NCBI GenBank assembly: GCA_965263225.1
Contig: CBDHHG010000046.1
Location: 248,001-312,000 of the forward strand
Origin: DT-111 sp965263225
GTDB taxonomy: Bacteria > Bacteroidota > Bacteroidia > Chitinophagales > Saprospiraceae
Reading direction: 5' to 3'
DNA length: 64,000 nucleotides
The position numbers and the translations under genes were made by a program. Below the pieces are notes generated by a model. It was not told where the DNA came from. It was given only the letters and a program-made list of their open reading frames with translations, and ran no database searches. This document shows, piece after piece, positions 17,876 to 25,273 of this stretch. Positions within the stretch are counted from its first letter, which is position 1. The number at the start of each line of letters is the position of its first letter.

Positions 17876-18241
17876 CTAAGGGACTACTTCCCCTTCTAAA
17901 TACAGCTTTTCAGCTTTGCGTTGACCACTTAGAAAAACTTTGACATATTTTCTGAAATACCCCAGGTCATGGGCATCATAGGTAATCTCGATGCGCGCCG
18001 TTGAGTCGGGGAGAATTGGCGTCTCTTGCCAGTCTGCCGCCGTGCAACCACAAGAGGTTCGAACATTATCGATTACAAATGCAGCTTCACTGATATTTTT
18101 AAAAGTAAAATGATGAGTAATCTCAGTTTTATGGGTTACTTCCCCGAAATCGTGAGTTTTGGGGCTTAACCACTCCACTTTACTGGGCGGCCCGAATAGA
18201 AGAAGGAAGCCCATAAGGATCGCAGAAAGAATTAATTTCAT
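17876..18241 (-). CDS. DUF1573 domain protein, exported
   Basis: A 121-residue protein with an N-terminal hydrophobic export signal, then one DUF1573 immunoglobulin-like domain: SPKTHDFGEV, HHFTFKNIS, VRTSCGCTAADW (the CGCT is characteristic), and FLSGQRKAEKLYLEGEV. Bacteroidota have many such small periplasmic proteins of unknown function. Its ATG overlaps the upstream DUF2452 gene stop by 4 bp (18238-18241), implying translational coupling. Confidence 0.82.
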   Translation of the reverse strand: MKLILSAILMGFLLLFGPPSKVEWLSPKTHDFGEVTHKTEITHHFTFKNISEAAFVIDNVRTSCGCTAADWQETPILPDSTARIEITYDAHDLGYFRKYVKVFLSGQRKAEKLYLEGEVVP

Positions 18242-18714
18242 AGGGTGGCATTATCGACTGTAAAATCTTCACCTTTTTCCAGAATTTCCCAAGTGTGATC
18301 TCCCATTAACCGAACGGTAGCTAAAAACTTATAAGGCATGGATGCGCCCCATTCAGTAGGGCCTACCATCGATAGCAGTTCTTTGCCATCTTTCTTCTGG
18401 TACAAGTGATAGTTGAAGTTGATGAGTGGAGAAAAGGGAATATCAGCTAAATAGATCTTTTCAGAAATAGTCACTCGATCCTGTATTTCCTTTGCTTGTT
18501 GGGCTAAGAGTTCGAACTGTTTGCGCAGCTGGTCCAGCTGCATATCCGTTTGTTCGTACATGGCGGACACTGCTCTGCCTTTAATCCGCCCTTTATCTTC
18601 GGGTTTGATTACGGCTCCACCCAGCGTGTGGGCATAGGGGAGTAAGTGCGGATTCTCCGCAACTTTATCTTTATCAATAGGATTTACAGCTGACTTCGAT
18701 TCTCTCTTTTCCAT
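18238..18714 (-). CDS. DUF2452 domain protein
   Basis: A 158-residue soluble protein recognisable as DUF2452: NPHLLPYAHTLGGAVIKPEDKG, a heptad-rich helix (DMQLDQLRKQFELLAQQAKEIQDRV), then YHLYQKKDGKELLSMVGPTEWG. No known enzyme motif. It is first in a two-gene unit with the DUF1573 gene through an ATGA-type overlap. Function unknown; domain assignment from memory of the family. Confidence 0.75.
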   Translation of the reverse strand: MEKRESKSAVNPIDKDKVAENPHLLPYAHTLGGAVIKPEDKGRIKGRAVSAMYEQTDMQLDQLRKQFELLAQQAKEIQDRVTISEKIYLADIPFSPLINFNYHLYQKKDGKELLSMVGPTEWGASMPYKFLATVRLMGDHTWEILEKGEDFTVDNATL

Positions 18715-18769
18715 ATTCTAATTCCAACTTCTGGGGGTTGAAGACCACCGGATAAACTTACCGTTGAGG

Positions 18770-18813
18770 CAAAATTAAAAACTGCCGACATTGTATGCAA
18801 CAATGCCAGCAGT
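18770..18813 (-). terminator. Intrinsic terminator after the coiled-coil gene
   Basis: A 14-bp stem (18781-18794 with 18800-18813, loop ATGCA) is followed on the minus strand by TTTTAATTTT. Two positions pair only as G-U in minus-strand RNA and would be C/A mismatches on the plus strand, so the orientation is clear. Confidence 0.85.
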
Positions 18814-18846
18814 GCTAAGTTCATTCCCAATAGGGAATCTATTTTT

Positions 18847-19863
18847 TTACTTCAATTGGAAGCTTGTTGAACCAGCTAGGTAACCTTTGTTGTATACTTC
18901 AACTTCATAGTTACCTTTGGCGAAGGTTTGACCAGGCGTCCATCTGATACTAAGTGACTCACCAGAACCACTGTAATCAGCTTCTTTGGTCATAGTGTAA
19001 CGGATTTGCTCACCCGTAGCGCTGTTGGTAAAGATACCAGAACCTAGTTCCTCCATTGCTAAGGTCTCACCCAGTGGGTTAATGATACGTACATGGAAGA
19101 ATTCTGTACCTTGCTCAGCTACTGCATTGTCGGTAGTATTGAAGCGAACTTCGATCAATTCCACATTCTTGGCATTATTCTTCTTAACAGGCTTGCCACT
19201 CTTGCGTAGTTTGTAACCAGCAGCGTCGATGTTTTCAACTTTGATTACAGAAGCGATATCAACTTTTTTCGCTAGTTGAGCTCTTTCTGTCTCCAAATTT
19301 TCCTTTTCACTGACCAAGATTGCTCTCTCAGAAGTCAATTGAGCAGAATTCATACGCTCCGCCTCAAGATCAGAATTTAAGGTTTGGTTTTGCTCAGTCA
19401 ATTGTGTGTTGTTAGCAGCTAACAACTCGTTTTCTTCGCGCAGTTGATTGATCTCTGCCACGTATTGCTCCACCTGAGACTTCAAGTTGGCCATTTCTTT
19501 ACGGGCAGCTCTATAATTGCGGCTGTCGCTTAATAAACCGTCAATTTTGTCTTTCTGTGTTTTTAGCTCTTCTTGCTGTTGTTCAATCAAAGTGTTCAAC
19601 TCCTCGTTGCTTCCTCTCATCTCTTCCAATTCGGAAAGCGCCTCATAATACTGCTTCTCAAGCTCGACTTTCAGTTCTTCGGTTTTTTCGAAATCTGCAG
19701 TCAACTCCTTCTTAGTATTATTGAGTTGGAAATTTCTTACACCCAAGAATGCACTAAGACCGAGTAGGGCAACAATGATTACTGCTGCGATAGCAATCGT
19801 ATTATTGTTACTTGGTTTTGGACTTGAACTAGTTGGATTCGAATTTGAACTGTTCGTTGTCAT
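18847..19863 (-). CDS. Membrane-anchored coiled-coil protein with C-terminal beta domain
   Basis: A 338-residue protein: Ser/Asn/Pro-rich cytoplasmic tail (1-20), one transmembrane helix (about 22-44, IAIAAVIIVALLGLSAFLGV), a long coiled coil rich in Glu, Gln, Leu and Lys (about 50-200), then a beta-rich domain (about 205-338) with VELIEVRFNTTDNAV and GNYEVEVYNKGYLAGSTSFQL. The topology suggests an envelope spacer with a periplasmic beta domain. I know related Bacteroidota proteins only as unnamed or misannotated as chromosome-segregation ATPases; there is no Walker motif here. Codons for Phe, Asn and Ile are often C-ending, suggesting fair expression. Monocistronic with its own terminator. 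Confidence 0.7.
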   Translation of the reverse strand: MTTNSSNSNPTSSSPKPSNNNTIAIAAVIIVALLGLSAFLGVRNFQLNNTKKELTADFEKTEELKVELEKQYYEALSELEEMRGSNEELNTLIEQQQEELKTQKDKIDGLLSDSRNYRAARKEMANLKSQVEQYVAEINQLREENELLAANNTQLTEQNQTLNSDLEAERMNSAQLTSERAILVSEKENLETERAQLAKKVDIASVIKVENIDAAGYKLRKSGKPVKKNNAKNVELIEVRFNTTDNAVAEQGTEFFHVRIINPLGETLAMEELGSGIFTNSATGEQIRYTMTKEADYSGSGESLSIRWTPGQTFAKGNYEVEVYNKGYLAGSTSFQLK

Positions 19864-20106
19864 GATTTTTGATTTAATGAATAAATGCGTGTTTACTAAA
19901 AATCTTGTGCTACTTAGACTGGGATTAAAACGTAGGTAACGTTTTTTAATTGTATTTCGCTAGGCAAAGTTACATATACCCAAGCTTTTTTGCCACTTTT
20001 GTCAAGAAAAATTACATATAATAATTATCGTTTATTTGTTTGGTTTACAGTTGGTTATTTTGTTTTTTTTTGGCATAAGTGTATTTGTTTGATTGGAGAT
20101 ACACAC

Positions 20107-20181
20107 TTTTTTTGAGAAATTTCTAAAAAAAAATTCTGAGGCAAAAAAAATCCAGATAGATGTACAGAATTCTTGGATTTT
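20107..20181. other. Two AT-rich hairpins of terminator shape between divergent genes
   Basis: First, T-run, G, AGAAATTTCT palindrome (20115-20124), A-run. Second, AAAATCCA (20147-20154) pairs with TGGATTTT (20174-20181) around a 19-nt loop. Terminator-like structures are unexpected between two divergent genes. They may end a short unannotated transcript or be a nucleoid-protein site. Confidence 0.35.
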
Positions 20182-20303
20182 CCCTCACCAATGAGCCCGA
20201 ATGAGTATGTTTTTAGTTACCTTCTTTAATCATTTCCCGGGCAGTAGCAGCTTCCCTTATTGCTTCCCTAATTTCGGCGTGTAATTTATTTGATTAAAAA
20301 ATG

Positions 20304-20335
20304 TTTGCAAAATAGTTTCATTTTGCGTATATTTG
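20304..20335 (+). promoter_or_regulatory. Bacteroidota-type housekeeping promoter
   Basis: TTTG (20304-20307), a 20-nt spacer, and TATATTTG (20328-20335) match the -33 TTTG / -7 TAnnTTTG consensus of the phylum. The exonuclease ATG at 20359 is 24 nt further, giving a very short leader. Confidence 0.7.
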
Positions 20336-20358
20336 TAAGGTAAAAGGATAAAAACAGC

Positions 20359-21117
20359 ATGATTGACAAAGTTACCATTGGAGATGTTCTCTTTTTAGAT
20401 ATCGAAACAGTATCCAATACCCACCATTTCGAAGACTTAGATCCCGCCTTACAGGGTTTGTGGCGATTGAAGAGTAGACAGATTCTTCGGCAGTACGACA
20501 AAGAGTTGACCACAGAGGAGGTCTCAGCTCTCTATCCAGAAAAGGCTGGAATCTATGCCGAGTTTGGTAAGATCGTATGTATCTCAGTAGGGAGTGTACG
20601 ACGAGATAAGCTTAGCAAGGAATTGCATGTACGGTTGAAATCCTTCGCCAGCGATGATGAAGCAGAATTGCTACGTGACTTCAGCGAACTGGTGCAACAA
20701 CACTATGATGATCCCACTAAATACTTCATTTGTGGGCATAATATAAAGGAGTTTGATATTCCCTACATCTGTCGTAGAATGGTGATTAATAGTTTGCCTT
20801 TGCCTCGTCCTTTGAACATAGCGGGTAAAAAACCTTGGGAAACCAAACATTTGTTAGATACTTTGGAGTTGTGGAAATTTGGTGATTACAAACATTATAC
20901 TTCCCTGAAATTACTGGCTGCGATTCTTGGTTTTCCTTCTCCCAAGGATGATATAGATGGAAGCGAAGTTGGTCGGGTGTACTGGGAAGAGAAAGCTCTA
21001 TCTCGTATATCTCGATATTGTGAGAAGGATGTGTTGGCTACCGTGCAACTATTTCTGCGGTACCAACGAAAGCCTTTGCTTAAGGAGGAGCAAGTCACCC
21101 ATGTGGAAATGGCCTGA
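20359..21117 (+). CDS. Predicted PolB-like 3'-5' exonuclease
   Basis: A 252-residue DnaQ-fold nuclease of the family of stand-alone exonuclease domains related to DNA polymerase B. Acidic motifs are in place: LFLDIETV (Asp14, Glu16, ExoI), CGHNIKEFDIPYICRR (ExoII) and SRISRYCEKDVLATVQLF (ExoIII). It should remove 3' nucleotides from DNA using two metal ions; its cellular job is not established. It has its own promoter and is separated from the next plus-strand gene by 248 bp containing inverted repeats, so it is probably a separate unit. Confidence 0.85.
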   Translation: MIDKVTIGDVLFLDIETVSNTHHFEDLDPALQGLWRLKSRQILRQYDKELTTEEVSALYPEKAGIYAEFGKIVCISVGSVRRDKLSKELHVRLKSFASDDEAELLRDFSELVQQHYDDPTKYFICGHNIKEFDIPYICRRMVINSLPLPRPLNIAGKKPWETKHLLDTLELWKFGDYKHYTSLKLLAAILGFPSPKDDIDGSEVGRVYWEEKALSRISRYCEKDVLATVQLFLRYQRKPLLKEEQVTHVEMA

Positions 21118-21284
21118 AAATGACAGGTTTGAACCCATAATAGATAACCTCTATACCTTGTGGATAGGGGTTTATGGTCTCTTGAATTTTATTGCGCTCA
21201 ACTTTAGGTTCAATAATCACTTAACTTATTGAAGAAATCTAAATCTGCTCTTAAACGGGCTTAAACCATTGGGATAGATATTCC

Positions 21285-21341
21285 TATACTATCATTATCA
21301 TAGTATACTATACTATTAGGTAGCTGGGACTTGGAAGTCCC
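21285..21341. promoter_or_regulatory. Two inverted repeats in front of the 21366 gene set
   Basis: TATACTAT (21285-21292) and ATAGTATA (21300-21307) are perfect 8-nt arms 7 nt apart. GGGACTT-GG-AAGTCCC follows at 21326-21341. Both lie within 81 bp of the ATG at 21366, positions suited to operators; no T tract follows, so they are unlikely terminators. Regulator unknown. Confidence 0.4.
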
Positions 21342-21365
21342 ATTAGATCCAAACACCGACCCAAA

Positions 21366-21977
21366 ATGAATCCATATATACACGCCAAAATCTCAGCTAA
21401 GAGATGGCAAGGAAAGATTGAAGACTATTACCAATTGCATCGTTTTATCGATAGTACCAAGGAAATCTGTAGTGATAATAGGCATCGGATACTGCACACG
21501 CACTGGGCCATCCACCGGGTAATCACACCGATCTTTGGCCATGTCTTCATTAATAGTGATGGGAAGCAGGTCAATGTAAAGGACCTTTGTGAAAGAGATC
21601 ATATCCTGCCAGATTACCGAAATCGGTTCATTCCTACGCTAGCAGATTTTTCAATGTGTATTCGGGAAGAAGAAATCCCAGACTGGCGGCAACGAATGGA
21701 GGCCTTGCATCAGGTCTATGCGGATCAGCCCAAATTAGTAAAATTGCTGCTTTCACCCCTATCTGTAACAGGGCAGTTAAAATCGCTCCTATTTACACAT
21801 AACAGCTGGTTCTTAAATGAGATAGTCCCACAGATTTTCCCCATTCCGCTAGCACTCCGAGAATTTGAGCTAGGCTTGAATGAGGTATTTGCGGCAATGG
21901 ATTTTCAATTGTGGATGGATAATGGAGCCAGCTTTCCGCCAAGCGCCAGAAAAATTGAAGCCATAAAAACGATCTAA
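21366..21977 (+). CDS. DUF6915-like protein, first gene of a three-gene set
   Basis: A 203-residue soluble protein. The N-terminal half (NPYIHAKISAKRW, DYYQLHRFIDSTKE, DNRHRILHTHWAIHRV, GHVFINSDGKQVNV, IPTLADF with preceding CERDHILPDY) matches my memory of the DUF6915 family, whose conserved His/Asp residues suggest a metal site, though no activity is established. The C-terminal roughly 90 residues are an extension without recognised motif. The next gene starts 3 bp after its stop, indicating one transcript through 21981 and 22800. Confidence 0.6.
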   Translation: MNPYIHAKISAKRWQGKIEDYYQLHRFIDSTKEICSDNRHRILHTHWAIHRVITPIFGHVFINSDGKQVNVKDLCERDHILPDYRNRFIPTLADFSMCIREEEIPDWRQRMEALHQVYADQPKLVKLLLSPLSVTGQLKSLLFTHNSWFLNEIVPQIFPIPLALREFELGLNEVFAAMDFQLWMDNGASFPPSARKIEAIKTI

Positions 21978-21980
21978 GAC

Positions 21981-22760
21981 ATGCAAAAAACCTATGTGAT
22001 TAGGAAGGTCGCGTACCATTACAGCGACGAATATCTCTATGTTCATACCCTGGGTGGAATCCATGAAATCCTGCATAAGGAAGAGGAGGCCAAACAACTA
22101 TTAGCGAAATTGGAACGCGATGCTTGGGCGGAGACAGCCCTTGGAGACATAGAACCTTTCTCTCCTTGTTGTTCGGGCGATGTGGATAAATTGGTAGCCT
22201 TTAGACTCTTCTGTCAACGAAGATTGGGACTAGACTTGGTGAAAGTGAGTGAGTACGGTAGACTCTATTGCGAATACGATGCTTACCTCCCTGAGGGCTT
22301 ATCCGATGACACAATTTTGAATATTCGTAGAATATCTGGAGTGAAATTCTATGATTTGTCTGTTTATGAAGGCGAGCCTACCTTTTATGGCATCTGGGGC
22401 ACTGGTAATTATGAGACACAACTGGGTTATATAGAATATTCGGATGCACTTTATTTTCATAACAGCTACGTAGAGGCTTTGGAATGGACGAAGAACCATC
22501 TATCCGGAGTGCTTTCACATAAAGAGATATCGGGAAGTTTGTCAGAACTATCTAGCACCCCTGCTTTCCTCCGTTCTTTAATAAACAGCTCCGAACGGCT
22601 CAATTATGACGAAGATAAGTCTGTTCTAACAACGCATTTCCTGAAGGATGCAGAAGCCCTTGCCTTACAAGAACTGTTGAAAGAAAAGGTCATGGAGATT
22701 AAAGCTTTGGACCTAGGGAGTGTCAGGGATATTTCTCATGATCAATATGAGATTATGTAA
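21981..22760 (+). CDS. Hypothetical protein, middle gene of a three-gene set
   Basis: A 259-residue soluble protein that I do not recognise. It has no signal peptide, membrane segment or obvious catalytic motif. The centre is aromatic and acidic (YGRLYCEYDAYLPEG, FYDLSVYEGEPTFYGIWG, GYIEYSDALYF) and the C terminus is helical and charged. A single Cys pair (PCCSGDVDK) is present. It is sandwiched between a DUF6915-like gene (3 bp upstream) and a DUF4272 gene (39 bp downstream), so a shared role is likely. Composition resembles the neighbours. Confidence 0.6.
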   Translation: MQKTYVIRKVAYHYSDEYLYVHTLGGIHEILHKEEEAKQLLAKLERDAWAETALGDIEPFSPCCSGDVDKLVAFRLFCQRRLGLDLVKVSEYGRLYCEYDAYLPEGLSDDTILNIRRISGVKFYDLSVYEGEPTFYGIWGTGNYETQLGYIEYSDALYFHNSYVEALEWTKNHLSGVLSHKEISGSLSELSSTPAFLRSLINSSERLNYDEDKSVLTTHFLKDAEALALQELLKEKVMEIKALDLGSVRDISHDQYEIM

Positions 22761-22799
22761 TCTTACCTATAACAAACACCAAAAAACACAGGACAAGAA

Positions 22800-23888
22800 A
22801 TGGAAAACTGTACGCTTTACAGCCATCAGACAGATTTCGAACAGCTTGTAGAAATCGTGAAAAGAAGGCTTCCGACGGCCGAGGTTGAATATCACGAACT
22901 AAGACAAACTAAATCTCTTCAATTGAAGACGAAAGGTGGATTATTTCAACGGAAGAAAAGCCTGACCATCAATTATCGAGAACGCCAAAACCCCTCCTAT
23001 ACCTTAGAGAAGATTAATTGTGCCGTAACGGAAAACCTTGCTGGAATGCTGAATTTTGTTCGTTCCATTCCACTCGCCAATCGATCTCTTGCTACGCAAC
23101 TAGCCTATAAGATTGAGTCGATTAATGCTGAGATCTCTTTCGTGGCAGAACCAGGCATGAACCAGGACTTTATGGATGTCCTTCAGGAAGTAGCCAATTC
23201 ACTGGATACCATAGCTTTTGTTCAACCAAGCCGTACCTTCAATCAATCTCCACGCCAGCATTTCTTAGACAGTTCCTTCAATCTGCTTACTGATGTTGCA
23301 GGTCAATCCGGAGTTGAACAATTAGCGGTAAAGGTAGACACAAAGTATTTTGATCCCGCCTCAGATGAGTTTACGGAAGAACAGCTAGATCGCCGGCATG
23401 AAAGTGAAAAGGTTTTGCTGGATCATGGGATTAAGGTGAATTGGCATTTGCCTTGTCTACCAGCCTTGTCCCTTAGCAGGTGGCGTTCGTTAGAAGAGAT
23501 TATTGATCGGGTTTACGCCCTTTTGGTGATTGCGGCCCTCGGCGAAGGAGTCGAAAGCACAACCTTAGATAGAATCATTCAGGAAAAAGCTATCAAAAAC
23601 TTTTCGCCTTGGGAGGAAGGTATACTAGCTAAGTCATCTTTGACGGATCAGGAGAAGGTGTTAGCTACTTGGCGGTATGAAAGCTTATTTGTGCTCTTGT
23701 GGGCGATTGGCAAGTTTCCGGTTTTGCATTTTCCGGGTCAGATTTGCGATGTGCAAGCAGTGGTGGGATTATTGATGGGGACTACAAGGGAAGCCTTCAC
23801 ATCGTCTGCCCAGCTTCGAGATGAAGGTACTCTTTTGTCAGCCCGAGACCTAACCTACCGCATGAACTGGGCAGGGCAATCGCATTAA
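22800..23888 (+). pseudogene. DUF4272 gene, 5' part, interrupted near its 3' end by an ISAs1-family element
   Basis: Residues 1-358 are native; the insertion element then supplies four codons (G-Q-S-H) and a stop at 23886-23888. The DUF4272 part begins near residue 200: RRHESEKVLLDHGIKVNWHLPCLP, WRSLEEIIDRVYALLVIAALGEG, ATWRYESLFVLLWAIGKF, ICDVQAVVGLL. The first 190 residues are an extra N-terminal domain of unknown fold. Removing the element and one copy of the 10-bp duplication restores a 403-residue frame ending at 25249. The truncated protein lacks only the last 45 native residues and could still be made, but that segment is conserved in DUF4272, so loss of function is likely. Confidence 0.85.
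23862..23871. repeat. 10-bp target duplication, left copy
   Basis: ATGAACTGGG, identical to 25100-25109, directly abuts the left end of the ISAs1-family element. Length 10 fits this family (8-10 bp). Confidence 0.88.
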
Positions 23889-25099
23889 ACTGCTTGGTTT
23901 AAGATTTTAATTAAATATTGATTATCCCAGGCAGCTCTCATTCTCTTGTTCTGAATGCCGACTTTAAGAGATTTGTCCCGTTTGAGTAAATTGAGCGCCA
24001 TTCTTCGGATGACCGATAGGTTCTGATCCGCATATCCAGTTCGCACTCTGGAAGCATCCTCTTTAAAAACTACATCCAGGGTCCAATGCAATTGGTTTTC
24101 GATGGCCCAATGCGTTCTAATAATGTGGTTAAATGCCTGAGCATCTTTACTTTGAGTAGATAGGCTGCTGATATAGTATCTATTTTGAGTCTGCTGCTGA
24201 TCCCCCTGCCAGCGAGTGGCCTGTATCATAACTAAGCTTGCAATATCCTTCCATTGCTCCAAGTCCTGAGACAGAATCCAATCAAAATCAGGAGCCTGTA
24301 AGTCTAATACATAGCATTTGCGAGACTCTATCCGCCCATGCCCTTTATCCCATTGCTGATCTTGTTGGCAAAATCGAGTATTGATTAAATGCTCAAAAGT
24401 AGCTTTGACCTCTTCATAGAGTTCGCCTTGATTGGATTTAAGGGCTAACACATAATCCGCTTGATGGGCACGAATCTGTTGGGCGATCTCCTTTTGAGTG
24501 CCCATCGCATCAATGGTAATGATACATCCGGCTATTTCTAACATACCTAGCAATTCCGGTATCGCGGTGATTTCATTAGATTTATCATCCACCTTTAACT
24601 GTCCAAGGCTAATCTGATTCACGGTAGCCCAGGCACTTACCATGTGGATGGCTGCCTTATTGCTACCTTTATCATATGACCCTCGTAAACGCTTACCATC
24701 AATGGCAACTACTTGTCCTTGAGTAGCTTGGCTAATACTACTGATCCAACTAGCAAAACCCTTCTCCAACTCTTCGGCCGATAAAATTGAAAATACTCGC
24801 CCCAAAGTGTCATGGGAGGGTATCCCATTAGGCAAGGGCAGTAAACCCTGCAAAAAATCCGCCTTGGCTTTGCCAAACTCTTCTATCGCTACCCAATTAT
24901 CAGCCCCACTCAGCGTACCAATTATCGTTAAACCTATGATATCAAGCAAGGAATGCTCTTTGTGCCGATCCAAACGAGGATCTTCTATAAACCCAAAGTG
25001 TTCCTCCAAGAACCGTAGACCACTTTCTGATCCTGACATATATTTTTACCTCAAGATCTTATTTTTTTTCATTTGGCGCAGTTTAATGCGATTGCCCTA
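23872..25099 (-). mobile_element. ISAs1-family insertion sequence, complete, 1228 bp
   Basis: The ends are inverted repeats: left CAGGGCAATCGC... (23872-23893) and right, read inward, TAGGGCAATCGC..., identical over 21 of the first 22 nt (only the outermost base differs). One full transposase gene occupies nearly the whole element. A 10-bp duplication flanks it, so the insertion is intact and probably recent. It lies inside the DUF4272 gene. Confidence 0.92.
23885..25039 (-). CDS. ISAs1-family (H-repeat type) DDE transposase
   Basis: A 384-residue transposase of full family length. The acidic triad is visible: VVAIDGKRLRGS (first Asp), CIITIDAMGTQ (second Asp) and THWAIENQLHWTLDVVFKED (Glu in HWAIEN). 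The N-terminal region with LLDIIGLTIIGTLSGADNW and the DTLGRVFS stretch is typical of the DDE_Tnp_1-associated domain. The stop codon lies within the left inverted repeat. Related genes in other bacteria accompany Rhs loci, but no Rhs gene is present here. Intact, so likely active. Confidence 0.93.
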   Translation of the reverse strand: MSGSESGLRFLEEHFGFIEDPRLDRHKEHSLLDIIGLTIIGTLSGADNWVAIEEFGKAKADFLQGLLPLPNGIPSHDTLGRVFSILSAEELEKGFASWISSISQATQGQVVAIDGKRLRGSYDKGSNKAAIHMVSAWATVNQISLGQLKVDDKSNEITAIPELLGMLEIAGCIITIDAMGTQKEIAQQIRAHQADYVLALKSNQGELYEEVKATFEHLINTRFCQQDQQWDKGHGRIESRKCYVLDLQAPDFDWILSQDLEQWKDIASLVMIQATRWQGDQQQTQNRYYISSLSTQSKDAQAFNHIIRTHWAIENQLHWTLDVVFKEDASRVRTGYADQNLSVIRRMALNLLKRDKSLKVGIQNKRMRAAWDNQYLIKILNQAV

Positions 25100-25249
25100 A
25101 TGAACTGGGCCTGTGTAGATGCGCGAGTCAAAGGAGAGGAATTGACGGGTGGAATTAACCCGAGTATTGTTTATGAAAGACATTATGCACTTAATTGGCT
25201 CAATTGTCATCAGGATGCGGACTGGGATCATGTTTCGACGGATACTTAA
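25100..25249 (+). pseudogene. DUF4272 gene, displaced 3' fragment (with right copy of target duplication)
   Basis: Begins with the right duplication ATGAACTGGG (25100-25109) and reads on as NWACVDARVKGEELTGGINP, then VYERHYALNWL and a WDHVSTDT ending at TAA (25247-25249). The frame joins exactly to codon 354 of the upstream part once the element is removed. The ALNWL and WD..STDT motifs are the normal DUF4272 C terminus, confirming that both pieces were one gene. It has no start signal of its own beyond the ATG created in the duplication. Confidence 0.85.
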
Positions 25250-25273
25250 TATGCTAATCCTAGAATTTTTGGT

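Larger units (their letters stand above)
19864..20358. other. Divergent AT-rich intergenic region, 495 bp
   Basis: No credible coding frame. It carries a possible minus-strand -7 element (TAACTTTG, 19965-19972) for the coiled-coil gene, poly-A/T tracts with palindromes at 20107-20131 and 20147-20181, and a good plus-strand promoter at 20304-20335. Confidence 0.5.

Noticed and set aside
21366..25249. Reading the exonuclease and the three-gene set as a phage-defence island
   Set aside because: The exonuclease has its own promoter, and none of the other products shows a known defence domain; there is no positive evidence.
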